From an uncultured Eubacteriales bacterium (GTDB lineage: Bacteria > Bacillota > Clostridia > Monoglobales > Monoglobaceae): a DNA stretch of 5,042 bases. The stretch spans positions 1 through 5,042 of the forward strand of contig USLC01000075.1 of the NCBI GenBank assembly GCA_900555375.1. Reading direction: 5' to 3'. Each line of letters opens with the position of its first letter. The stretch's first letter is position 1. The position numbers were made by a program, and so were the translations under genes. A model generated the notes under the pieces. That model did not search any database. It had not been told where the DNA came from and saw only the letters and a list, made by a program, of their open reading frames with translations. Shown one piece after another: positions 1-5,042 of the stretch.

Positions 1-1303
1 CACCCACGCTGCGTATACGGCGGTTGCCGAGGTGGTCGATATCATCAACATCACCGACGCCCGCTGCAAGGTTGCCCACATACGATATCGACGCAATTAT
101 ATCGTCTATCAGTATGTGCCTCGGGATAAGCTCGTCGCGTCTGTCATACAGAGCCTGCTTAAACTCTTCGGATTCCATATCCGGATACTGTTCAAGAATC
201 TCTTTAAGAACAATCCCGCGAACCCTCTCGTAAATTCCGTACTTGCGCAGGTCATAGTCAACATAATCTTTAAGGTCAACCATTCCGTTTGATATAACCT
301 TTGTCTTTTGTCCGTCCACAACAAGCACAATGTCATTTATCTGTGCCTTTTCAAGCGCGGCGGCAATCTCTTTTGTTATTACATCGCCTTCAGATACGAT
401 AATTTCACCCGTTTCGGGGTCTGCAACCGTCTGTCCCGATGTAAAGCCGCAGATACGGTTTGCCAGCCTGAGCTTTTTGTTAAACTTATATCTGCCGACG
501 CGGGCGAGGTCATAGCGCTTCGGGTCAAAGAACAGGTTTGTAATAAGCGACTGCGCGCTTTCAACCGTAGGCGGTTCTCCCGGACGAAGCTTTCTGTAAA
601 TCTCAAGCAGACCTTCCTCGGTATTGGTGGTCGTATCCTTCTCCATCGTGGCAAGAAGGCGGACATCTTCACCGAAGAGGTCGTTAATCTGCGCGTCCGT
701 TCCAAAGCCCAGTGCTCTTATAAGAACGGTAACGGGCATCTTTCTGTTTCTGTCAATACGAACATAGAATATATCGTTGCTGTCGGTCTCATACTCAAGC
801 CACGCGCCTCTGCTTGGGATAACCTGCGATGAAAACAGCTTCTTTCCCAGCTTATCAAACTCCTGTGAATAATAAGCGCTTGGCGCACGAACAAGCTGAG
901 ACACGATAACACGCTCAGCTCCGTTTATAATAAATGTACCGGACGGTGTCATAAGCGGAAAATCACCCATAAAGATTTCCTGCTCTTTGATCTCACCCGA
1001 TTCTTTGTTAATAAGCCGAACCTTAACGCGCAGGGGGGCGGCATAAGTCGCGTCTCTTTCCTTGCACTCTTCAATATCATACTTCGGCTCTTTATCAAGA
1101 CGGTAGTCAATAAAATCTAAAATAAGATTTCCGTTATAGTCCGTAATAGGCGATACGTCATGAAAAACCTCTTTGAGGCCCTCGTCCAAGAACCATTTGT
1201 ACGAGTTTATCTGAATTTCAATCAGATTGGGCATCTCCAGAACCTCGTTGATTTTTCCGTAACTCATACGAGTATTCTTGCCCAGTTTCACAGGATGTAC
1301 CAT
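1..1303 (-). CDS. rpoB: DNA-directed RNA polymerase beta subunit, N-terminal 434 residues (partial, runs off left edge)
   Basis: This is the beta subunit of bacterial RNA polymerase, which with beta-prime forms the catalytic core that makes all cellular RNA. Read on the minus strand, the frame is open from the ATG at 1303 to the window edge. It shows hallmark RpoB blocks: TRMSYGKINEVLEMPNLIEI (11-30), GTFIINGAERVIVSQL (122-137), VIPSRGAWLEYETD (161-174), YVRIDRNRKMPVTVLIRALG (180-199), LRPGEPPTVESAQSL (239-253), FFDPKRYDLARVGRYKFNKK (258-277) and GVGDVDDIDHLGNRRIRSVG (415-434). Family members are usually about 1,190-1,250 residues in Bacillota, so roughly a third is present. The main rifampicin cluster lies beyond the edge; only the N-terminal rifampicin-contact segment (RVIVSQL, where V134 should match E. 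coli V146) is visible, and it looks wild type. The start is supported by a Shine-Dalgarno 7 nt upstream and the family N-terminus. Unusually, no rplL lies directly upstream. rpoC presumably follows outside the window. Confidence 0.98.
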   Translation of the reverse strand, partial: MVHPVKLGKNTRMSYGKINEVLEMPNLIEIQINSYKWFLDEGLKEVFHDVSPITDYNGNLILDFIDYRLDKEPKYDIEECKERDATYAAPLRVKVRLINKESGEIKEQEIFMGDFPLMTPSGTFIINGAERVIVSQLVRAPSAYYSQEFDKLGKKLFSSQVIPSRGAWLEYETDSNDIFYVRIDRNRKMPVTVLIRALGFGTDAQINDLFGEDVRLLATMEKDTTTNTEEGLLEIYRKLRPGEPPTVESAQSLITNLFFDPKRYDLARVGRYKFNKKLRLANRICGFTSGQTVADPETGEIIVSEGDVITKEIAAALEKAQINDIVLVVDGQKTKVISNGMVDLKDYVDYDLRKYGIYERVRGIVLKEILEQYPDMESEEFKQALYDRRDELIPRHILIDDIIASISYVGNLAAGVGDVDDIDHLGNRRIRSVG

Positions 1304-1310
1304 AAAACCG

Positions 1311-1318
1311 CTCACCTC
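1311..1318 (-). promoter_or_regulatory. Ribosome binding site of rpoB
   Basis: On the minus strand GAGGTGAG lies 7 nt before the ATG at 1303, an ideal Shine-Dalgarno and spacing. It fixes the rpoB start. An ATG at 1320 just upstream is out of frame and reads ATG AGG TGA, so it stops at once. Confidence 0.9.
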
Positions 1319-1400
1319 ATTAAAAAAATTTCTGAAAGATGTGAAAAATTATCGTATTATTTTCGCAGGTAAACCGTATTTTCACTTATGTCTCACAAAA

Positions 1401-1422
1401 ATTCATCAAGGGGTTGATAAAT
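1401..1422. repeat. Inverted repeat, 9 bp arms with one mismatch, 4 bp centre
   Basis: The arms ATTCATCAA (1401-1409) and TTGATAAAT (1414-1422) are complementary except at one position, which forms a G-U wobble in the rpoB transcript, around GGGG. The right arm contains the -35 hexamer of the distal rightward promoter. It could therefore be an operator for that promoter, the apical hairpin of the rpoB leader, or both. Confidence 0.5.
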
Positions 1423-1442
1423 TAAAATATCTGTGCTATAAT
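1414..1442 (+). promoter_or_regulatory. Distal candidate promoter for the SLH glycosidase gene
   Basis: TTGATA (1414-1419), a 17 bp spacer and TATAAT (1437-1442) with a TGC extended -10 make a near-consensus sigma-A promoter pointing right. Transcription would start near 1449, giving the downstream gene a leader of about 180 nt. It lies inside the predicted rpoB leader, so the two RNAs would overlap head to head over about 70 nt (1449-1520). The -35 sits in the right arm of an inverted repeat. Confidence 0.7.
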
Positions 1443-1451
1443 AAGCCCGGT

Positions 1452-1478
1452 TATAAATCGAAAATACGCTGATTTATA
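1452..1478. repeat. Perfect 8 bp inverted repeat TATAAATC / GATTTATA
   Basis: TATAAATC (1452-1459) and GATTTATA (1471-1478) are exact reverse complements with an 11 bp centre, just downstream of the predicted start of the distal rightward transcript. The centre carries one of two AAATACGC direct repeats (1462-1469; the other is 1492-1499), set exactly 30 bp apart, about three helical turns. It may be an operator or an RNA stem; low complexity makes chance a real alternative. Confidence 0.4.
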
Positions 1479-1526
1479 TTGTTAAAAAAGCAAATACGCA
1501 AACTTTCGCACTATAAACAGATAAGT

Positions 1527-1555
1527 ATTATAACATTAAATTTAAAAATTGTCAA
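1527..1555 (-). promoter_or_regulatory. Consensus sigma-A promoter driving rpoB
   Basis: On the minus strand TTGACA (1555-1550) and TATAAT (1532-1527) are separated by exactly 17 bp, and a TGn extended -10 precedes TATAAT. Both hexamers match the housekeeping consensus fully. The DNA upstream of the -35 (about 1565-1610) is rich in A/T tracts, as in UP elements. Transcription should start near 1520, giving rpoB a leader of about 217 nt. A full-strength promoter suits an RNA polymerase gene that does not read through from ribosomal protein genes. The hexamers are directly seen; promoter activity is inferred. Confidence 0.88.
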
Positions 1556-1578
1556 GAGGTTTTGCGGTAAAATATACA
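1549..1578 (+). promoter_or_regulatory. Proximal candidate promoter for the SLH glycosidase gene, overlapping the rpoB -35
   Basis: TTGTCA (1549-1554) and TATACA (1573-1578) are separated by 18 bp. Transcription would begin near 1585, about 47 nt before the start codon. It is weaker than the distal candidate. Its -35 almost coincides with the rpoB -35 on the opposite strand (1550-1555), so RNA polymerase could hardly occupy both at once. Confidence 0.45.
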
Positions 1579-1615
1579 TAAATTACTGCATAAATTAATA
1601 TAATTATTCGTCTAT

Positions 1616-1620
1616 GGAGG
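1616..1620 (+). promoter_or_regulatory. Ribosome binding site of the SLH glycosidase gene
   Basis: GGAGG ends 11 nt before the ATG at 1632, a slightly long but workable spacing. An ATG at 1614 is in frame but meets TGA after three codons (ATG GAG GAT TGA), so 1632 is the functional start. The signal peptide begins directly at this ATG. Confidence 0.8.
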
Positions 1621-1631
1621 ATTGACATATA

Positions 1632-4238
1632 ATGAAAAATTTAAAATTCCGATTTTTTACAAATTTGAAACATCTGTTAATATTTGTTATTTCCGCCGCA
1701 ATGCTTTGGCAAAGCTCATATGCCGATGTGCTGGGCGTGCATCTGTCCGCCGAAAGTACGAAAATTGCTCCCGAAACGGTGTACACAAAAAACGTTTTTG
1801 AGGATTCCTCGGTCGGTAAGCAGACCGAAAATTATGTCGAATACAGACCGAACGGTATCGTTCTGCCCGCCGTTGCAAACGGTTGGTCAGCATACGGAAA
1901 GCGCACGGTAAGTCAGGCGGCGGAGATACTGAAGCAGCAGGGCCGCAACCCCGCAATGGGTATGAACGCCGACTTCTTTTCATTTCAGACAGGCGTTCCG
2001 ATGAGCAATACCGTCATTGACGGACGAATCTACACCGCCGACTCTTCCTGGATGCCGGGCATAGGCTTCCGCAAGGACGGCACGGCTTTTACCGCAACTT
2101 TTCCGATTAACACAGAGGCCTCGCTTGACGACGGCTCTTCATTTAAAATAGAATGTATAAACAAGTACCGCCAGCCGTACGCGCTGTACCTCTTCAGCAG
2201 CGACTTCGGCGACAGCACCCGCTCGCCCGGCAAGGGAACCGATATAATCCTCGGAAGCGTGTCCGGCTCGCTGCGCATAGGCGGCAAAATAACAGCGGTT
2301 GTGGAAAGCATATCCGAAAATGACGGCTCGGTTACGATTCCCGACGGCAAGCTGGTTCTCAGCGTATCGGCGTCCGCCTCGGACGAAATAAAAGGCAGAT
2401 TATCGGGGCTGTCGGTCGGCAAAACCGTGACGATATCCACCTCTGCCTCGGAAAGCGGCGATTTGTGGGAGAGTGCCGTATACGCAATCGGTGCCCTCGG
2501 CGGCAAGCTGATTACAGACGGCAAGCTTGACTATGAGGACGAGTCTGCCGCGCCGAGAAGCGCCGTCGGCATCAAGGCAAACGGAAATATTATATTTTAT
2601 ACTATAGACGGCAGACAGTCGGGCTACAGCTACGGCGCGCGAAAGGCAACCGTTGCCAAAAGGCTTCTTGAACTCGGCTGCGTTGAGGCGCTAAGCCTTG
2701 ACGGCGGCGGCTCTACCTCTATGGGAATCGCCCCGGTTGACAGCTACAGCTTTGATATAGTAAACTCGCCGTCTGACGGCGGTTTAAGAAGCTGCGCCAA
2801 CTTTCTGTTTCTGTTAAAGCCGTTTTCTAACGGGATTCCTTATGAGCTTCAGCTGAAGAACGACGGCATATATATGCTTTCGGGCGCATCCGTCTCTATG
2901 GAAGTCGCACACGCCCTTGATTCTTCATATGCATATACCGACATTCCTGACGGTATAGTTTACTCGGTCGTATATGACGCAGAAACGCCTGACGGCTCGG
3001 GTCGCGGCTCTTATATCGACGAAAACGGCTATCTTACTGTCCGCGGCAACGGAAACGTATATGTTGCCGCAAGCTCGGGCGATGTCTTCGGCGAAGCGTC
3101 CGCCTTATCTGTTGCCACTCCCAATTCGATTCAGCTGTACAGCGCCGACAACGGCTATGACATAAACACGCTTGAGCTTGAACCCGGCTCGGTTATAAAT
3201 CTCGGTGCAAAAAGCTTCTGGGGCGGCAGAGAGCTTGTCTCGGACAACAGCTGTTACCGCTGGACGGTTGTAAGCGACAATGCCTCTGTCGGCGAGGTCG
3301 ATTCAAACGGAGTTTTCCGTGCGTCGGACTCTGACGGAGCAACGGGCAAGCTTGCCGTCAGCGCGGGCATATGCTCGGTTGAAATCCCCGTTATCATTAA
3401 CGGCGGAAGTTCTGCCGGCGAGGACACGGTCTATCCGTCAATAGATGGTTCGGTCAGCGGCGGAAAGCTTAACGCCGCCGTAAAATATGACGGAATACGC
3501 AAGCAGAACATTCGCGTTTCCATTGACAACACCGATGTTGACTTTGACTTTAATCCTTCCGATAATAAGCTTAACTGCGCCCTGCCCGACGGGTATCACA
3601 GAGCAGCCGTTATCGTAACCGCCGACAGCGGAATTTCTGCTATGAAATTCTTTGATTCGGGCAATATTGATTTACTTGAAAACGCTTTTTCGGACACCTC
3701 GGCGCACTGGGCAAAGGGCTATATCTCATACCTTGCGGAAAGAGGAATAGTTAAAGGAAATCTTGAAGACAACAACGTTATTCGTTTTAATCCCGACAAC
3801 AATATGACAAGGGTTGAGTTTGCCATTATGATGTGCAACTATCTTGGTGTAAATCCCGATGATTATGCAGACACAGAGCTGCCATTTACTGATAACGGTG
3901 AGATACCCTGGTGGGCGGAAAATCAAGTCAAGGCGATATACAAGCTTGGAATAATGCAGGGTCAGCTTGGTCAATACGGGGTTACATTTAACCCGACTGC
4001 AAATATAAACCGAATGGAATTTGCAATCTCGCTGAACCGCCTTCTGCCGAGCGGCCTCGCCTCACGGCGCGTGACCGCTGCCGACTCGGCTGAAATTCCG
4101 TTCTGGGCGGAAAAGAGTATGCGCACGGTCTGCACTCAGGGCATAATGAACGGATATCCCGACGGCACTCTTCGTCCGTTAAAGAGTGTTACGCGTGCCG
4201 AAGCCGTGAAGATGCTTTTTAATATATTTGGCATATAA
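1632..4238 (+). CDS. Secreted, S-layer-anchored phosphodiester glycosidase family (NAGPA-domain) protein with three SLH repeats
   Basis: This complete 868-residue protein is probably exported and held on the cell wall. Residues 1-31 form a signal peptide: basic start, hydrophobic LLIFVISAAMLW (15-26), and a likely cut after SSYA. Residues about 70-395 match the phosphodiester glycosidase (NAGPA-type, PF09992) domain. Its signatures are MGMNADFFSFQTG (109-121), AIGALGGKLITDG (285-297), PRSAVGI (308-314), TIDGRQSGYSYG (324-335), ALSLDGGGSTSM (353-364) and RSCANFLFL (386-394). The human homologue removes GlcNAc from a phosphodiester; bacterial members are thought to cut sugar phosphodiesters, but the substrate here is unknown. 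Residues about 400-680 look like beta-sandwich (Ig-like) linkers. Three SLH repeats follow (about 685-738, 752-804, 818-868). They hold TRVE (726-729), NRME (793-796) and TRAE (854-857) at the wall-polymer-binding position, so repeat 2 is divergent. The gene is monocistronic: divergent from rpoB and ended by a terminator. GC content varies strongly along it. Family assignment is firm; substrate is not. Confidence 0.93.
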   Translation: MKNLKFRFFTNLKHLLIFVISAAMLWQSSYADVLGVHLSAESTKIAPETVYTKNVFEDSSVGKQTENYVEYRPNGIVLPAVANGWSAYGKRTVSQAAEILKQQGRNPAMGMNADFFSFQTGVPMSNTVIDGRIYTADSSWMPGIGFRKDGTAFTATFPINTEASLDDGSSFKIECINKYRQPYALYLFSSDFGDSTRSPGKGTDIILGSVSGSLRIGGKITAVVESISENDGSVTIPDGKLVLSVSASASDEIKGRLSGLSVGKTVTISTSASESGDLWESAVYAIGALGGKLITDGKLDYEDESAAPRSAVGIKANGNIIFYTIDGRQSGYSYGARKATVAKRLLELGCVEALSLDGGGSTSMGIAPVDSYSFDIVNSPSDGGLRSCANFLFLLKPFSNGIPYELQLKNDGIYMLSGASVSMEVAHALDSSYAYTDIPDGIVYSVVYDAETPDGSGRGSYIDENGYLTVRGNGNVYVAASSGDVFGEASALSVATPNSIQLYSADNGYDINTLELEPGSVINLGAKSFWGGRELVSDNSCYRWTVVSDNASVGEVDSNGVFRASDSDGATGKLAVSAGICSVEIPVIINGGSSAGEDTVYPSIDGSVSGGKLNAAVKYDGIRKQNIRVSIDNTDVDFDFNPSDNKLNCALPDGYHRAAVIVTADSGISAMKFFDSGNIDLLENAFSDTSAHWAKGYISYLAERGIVKGNLEDNNVIRFNPDNNMTRVEFAIMMCNYLGVNPDDYADTELPFTDNGEIPWWAENQVKAIYKLGIMQGQLGQYGVTFNPTANINRMEFAISLNRLLPSGLASRRVTAADSAEIPFWAEKSMRTVCTQGIMNGYPDGTLRPLKSVTRAEAVKMLFNIFGI

Positions 4239-4243
4239 CAAAA

Positions 4244-4278
4244 AAAGATGTCCGTTATTTGCGGGCATCTCTTTTTTT
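4244..4278. terminator. Bidirectional intrinsic terminator shared by the SLH gene and the araC-type gene
   Basis: The stem GATGTCCG (4247-4254) and CGGGCATC (4262-4269) pairs over 8 bp with one wobble around a 7 nt loop, and A4246-T4270 extends it. A run of T follows on the plus strand (4272-4278) and a run of A precedes (4240-4246), so it can end transcripts from both sides. The loop contains the stop codon of the leftward gene (4255-4257), and the right arm encodes its last residues. The rightward stop (4236-4238) lies only 8 nt before the stem. Confidence 0.88.
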
Positions 4279-5040
4279 GCAATACTCACGCGGGCTTATG
4301 CCGACAATTTCGGCAAACGTTCTGTTAAATGTACGAACCGACTCAAAGCCCGCCTCAGCTGCCGTCTCTGTTATATTCTTCTCGCCCACTCTTAAAATTT
4401 CACAAGCGCGCTCTATCCTCTTTTTTGCGATATACTTGCCAAAGGTTGTGTTTAAACGCTCTTTAAAAATATGAGCAAGGTGCGAACGGCTTATATGCAG
4501 ACTGTCCGCAGCCATTTCTATTGTGACGGGCTCTGTATAATGCTCATTACAATACAAAAGAACATTTTTCAATGCGCTTACATTGCATTTACTTAAATCA
4601 ATAAGCTTTATATGCTTCATCAGCATTCCCATCATCGCAAGGATAAACCCCCTTGTCGTTTCTGCCGTAATGCCCGCCTTATATTCCGAGTACATAAGCG
4701 TAAAAAGCTTTGGTATATTTTCGCCTATCCCCTTTATTACAGGACTTTCGGGAACTTTTTTTGAAAACACCTCGTTAAATTCGGGTATCATTTGAGGTGA
4801 AAAAATCGTAATATATGATTCCAAATTCTTTGAATTTTCATATCTGTGTATTTGGTTCGGAAAAGCAATATAAAAATCGCCGCTTGTCATAAAATACTTT
4901 TTATCTTCTATATAAATTTCAGAACTGCCCGATATTATATACCCCGCCTCTATCTCCTCGTGAAGATGGGCGCCAATATCAAGATTATATGTATATGCTG
5001 CATACGTATTGCTTGACCTTATTTCAAAATAATAGTCCAT
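4255..5040 (-). CDS. AraC-family transcriptional regulator (N-terminal cupin, C-terminal double HTH)
   Basis: This 261-residue protein is probably a DNA-binding regulator that senses a small molecule. The N-terminal half looks like an AraC-type cupin: HLHEEIEAGYIISG (25-38) with H25 and H27, then MTSGDFYIAFPNQIHRYEN (51-69) with D55 and H65. The C-terminal half (about 157-256) is the AraC DNA-binding domain. Its first helix-turn-helix is around VTIEMAADSLHISRSHLAHI (172-191), with KRIERACEILR (207-217) as linker helix. The second is ITETAAEAGFESVRTFNRTF (223-242), closing with GISPREYCK (247-255). Such proteins often control sugar-use genes, but no ligand can be assigned here. The gene is convergent with the SLH gene, with 16 nt between stop codons, and shares its terminator. 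The ATG at 5040 is the first one visible; only two bases lie upstream, so no ribosome binding site can be checked and the true start may be further right. Its 5' half is notably AT-rich. Confidence 0.93.
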   Translation of the reverse strand: MDYYFEIRSSNTYAAYTYNLDIGAHLHEEIEAGYIISGSSEIYIEDKKYFMTSGDFYIAFPNQIHRYENSKNLESYITIFSPQMIPEFNEVFSKKVPESPVIKGIGENIPKLFTLMYSEYKAGITAETTRGFILAMMGMLMKHIKLIDLSKCNVSALKNVLLYCNEHYTEPVTIEMAADSLHISRSHLAHIFKERLNTTFGKYIAKKRIERACEILRVGEKNITETAAEAGFESVRTFNRTFAEIVGISPREYCKKRDARK

Positions 5041-5042
5041 TT

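Larger units (their letters stand above)
1341..1500 (-). other. Candidate structured 5' leader of rpoB with alternative pairings
   Basis: In the predicted rpoB leader RNA, CGUAUUUUC (minus strand 1468-1460) can pair perfectly with GAAAAUACG (1383-1375). Inside lie collinear helices: CUUAU (about 1445-1441) with AUAAG (1389-1385), CACA with UGUG, and an 8 bp hairpin around a CCCC loop (1401-1422). The 3' arm of the outer helix can instead pair downstream: GUGAAAA (1385-1379) with UUUUCAC (1347-1341). A further copy of the upstream arm (GCGUAUUU, 1499-1492) and a near copy of the downstream arm (GCGAAAAUAAUACG, 1366-1353) widen the choice of pairings. A U-run (1328-1322) follows, but no GC-rich terminator stem precedes it. 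This resembles a leader able to switch folds, yet the AT-rich base composition makes chance pairing quite possible. No known riboswitch or ribosomal-protein leader motif is recognised. Confidence 0.35.

Noticed and set aside
308..832. A 174-codon open frame on the plus strand
   Set aside because: It lies wholly antisense to the unmistakable rpoB coding frame, has no recognisable domain, and has cysteine- and arginine-rich composition typical of a shadow frame.
1322..1385. Intrinsic terminator or attenuator just before rpoB
   Set aside because: There is a U-run (minus strand 1328-1322), but the only candidate stem is a 7 bp, GC-poor pairing with a 31 nt loop and 12 nt between stem and U-run, so a terminator cannot be called.
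1160..1472. Short plus-strand open frames spanning the rpoB start and leader
   Set aside because: They are antisense to the conserved rpoB N-terminus and its ribosome binding site, with no plausible domain.
1614..1625. ATG at 1614 as an alternative start or a leader peptide
   Set aside because: It encodes only three codons before TGA and overlaps the Shine-Dalgarno, so it is not a meaningful coding unit.
1622..1633. TTGACA followed at once by TATAAT before the SLH gene start
   Set aside because: The two hexamers are directly adjacent with no spacer, so they cannot act together as a promoter; the TATAAT overlaps the start codon.
2030..2524. A 164-codon open frame on the minus strand
   Set aside because: It is antisense to the glycosidase domain, shows serine/proline/leucine-rich shadow composition, and has no family resemblance.

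Overview
The window most likely comes from an anaerobic member of the Clostridia (Bacillota). The beta-subunit N-terminus reads like clostridial RpoB. It sits next to a secreted protein with three S-layer homology (SLH) repeats, which fits a Gram-positive cell wall carrying a secondary wall polymer. Coding DNA is of middling GC and the intergenic DNA is very AT-rich. The genus cannot be told from this window.

Layout: (1) 1-1303, minus strand: the first 434 codons of rpoB, running off the left edge. (2) 1304-1631: an AT-rich divergent control region of 328 bp. It holds a full-consensus promoter for rpoB (TTGACA, 17 bp, TATAAT), a leader of about 217 nt with several collinear or competing inverted repeats, and two candidate promoters for the rightward gene, one of which overlaps the rpoB -35 box. 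(3) 1632-4238, plus strand: a complete 868-residue exported protein with a signal peptide, a phosphodiester glycosidase (NAGPA-type) domain, beta-rich Ig-like linkers and three C-terminal SLH repeats. (4) about 4244-4278: a bidirectional intrinsic terminator between convergent genes. (5) 4255-5040, minus strand: an AraC-family regulator with an N-terminal cupin and a C-terminal double helix-turn-helix, reaching the right edge.

Nothing indicates that these genes form one pathway: rpoB is core transcription machinery, the SLH protein acts at the cell surface, and the AraC regulator is convergent and probably belongs with genes to the right. The most notable points are that rpoB begins its own transcription unit instead of following rplL, that its long leader may be structured, and that its promoter is entangled with that of the surface-protein gene. 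I found no CRISPR array, mobile element, tRNA or rRNA, and no clear sign of a wholly new system.
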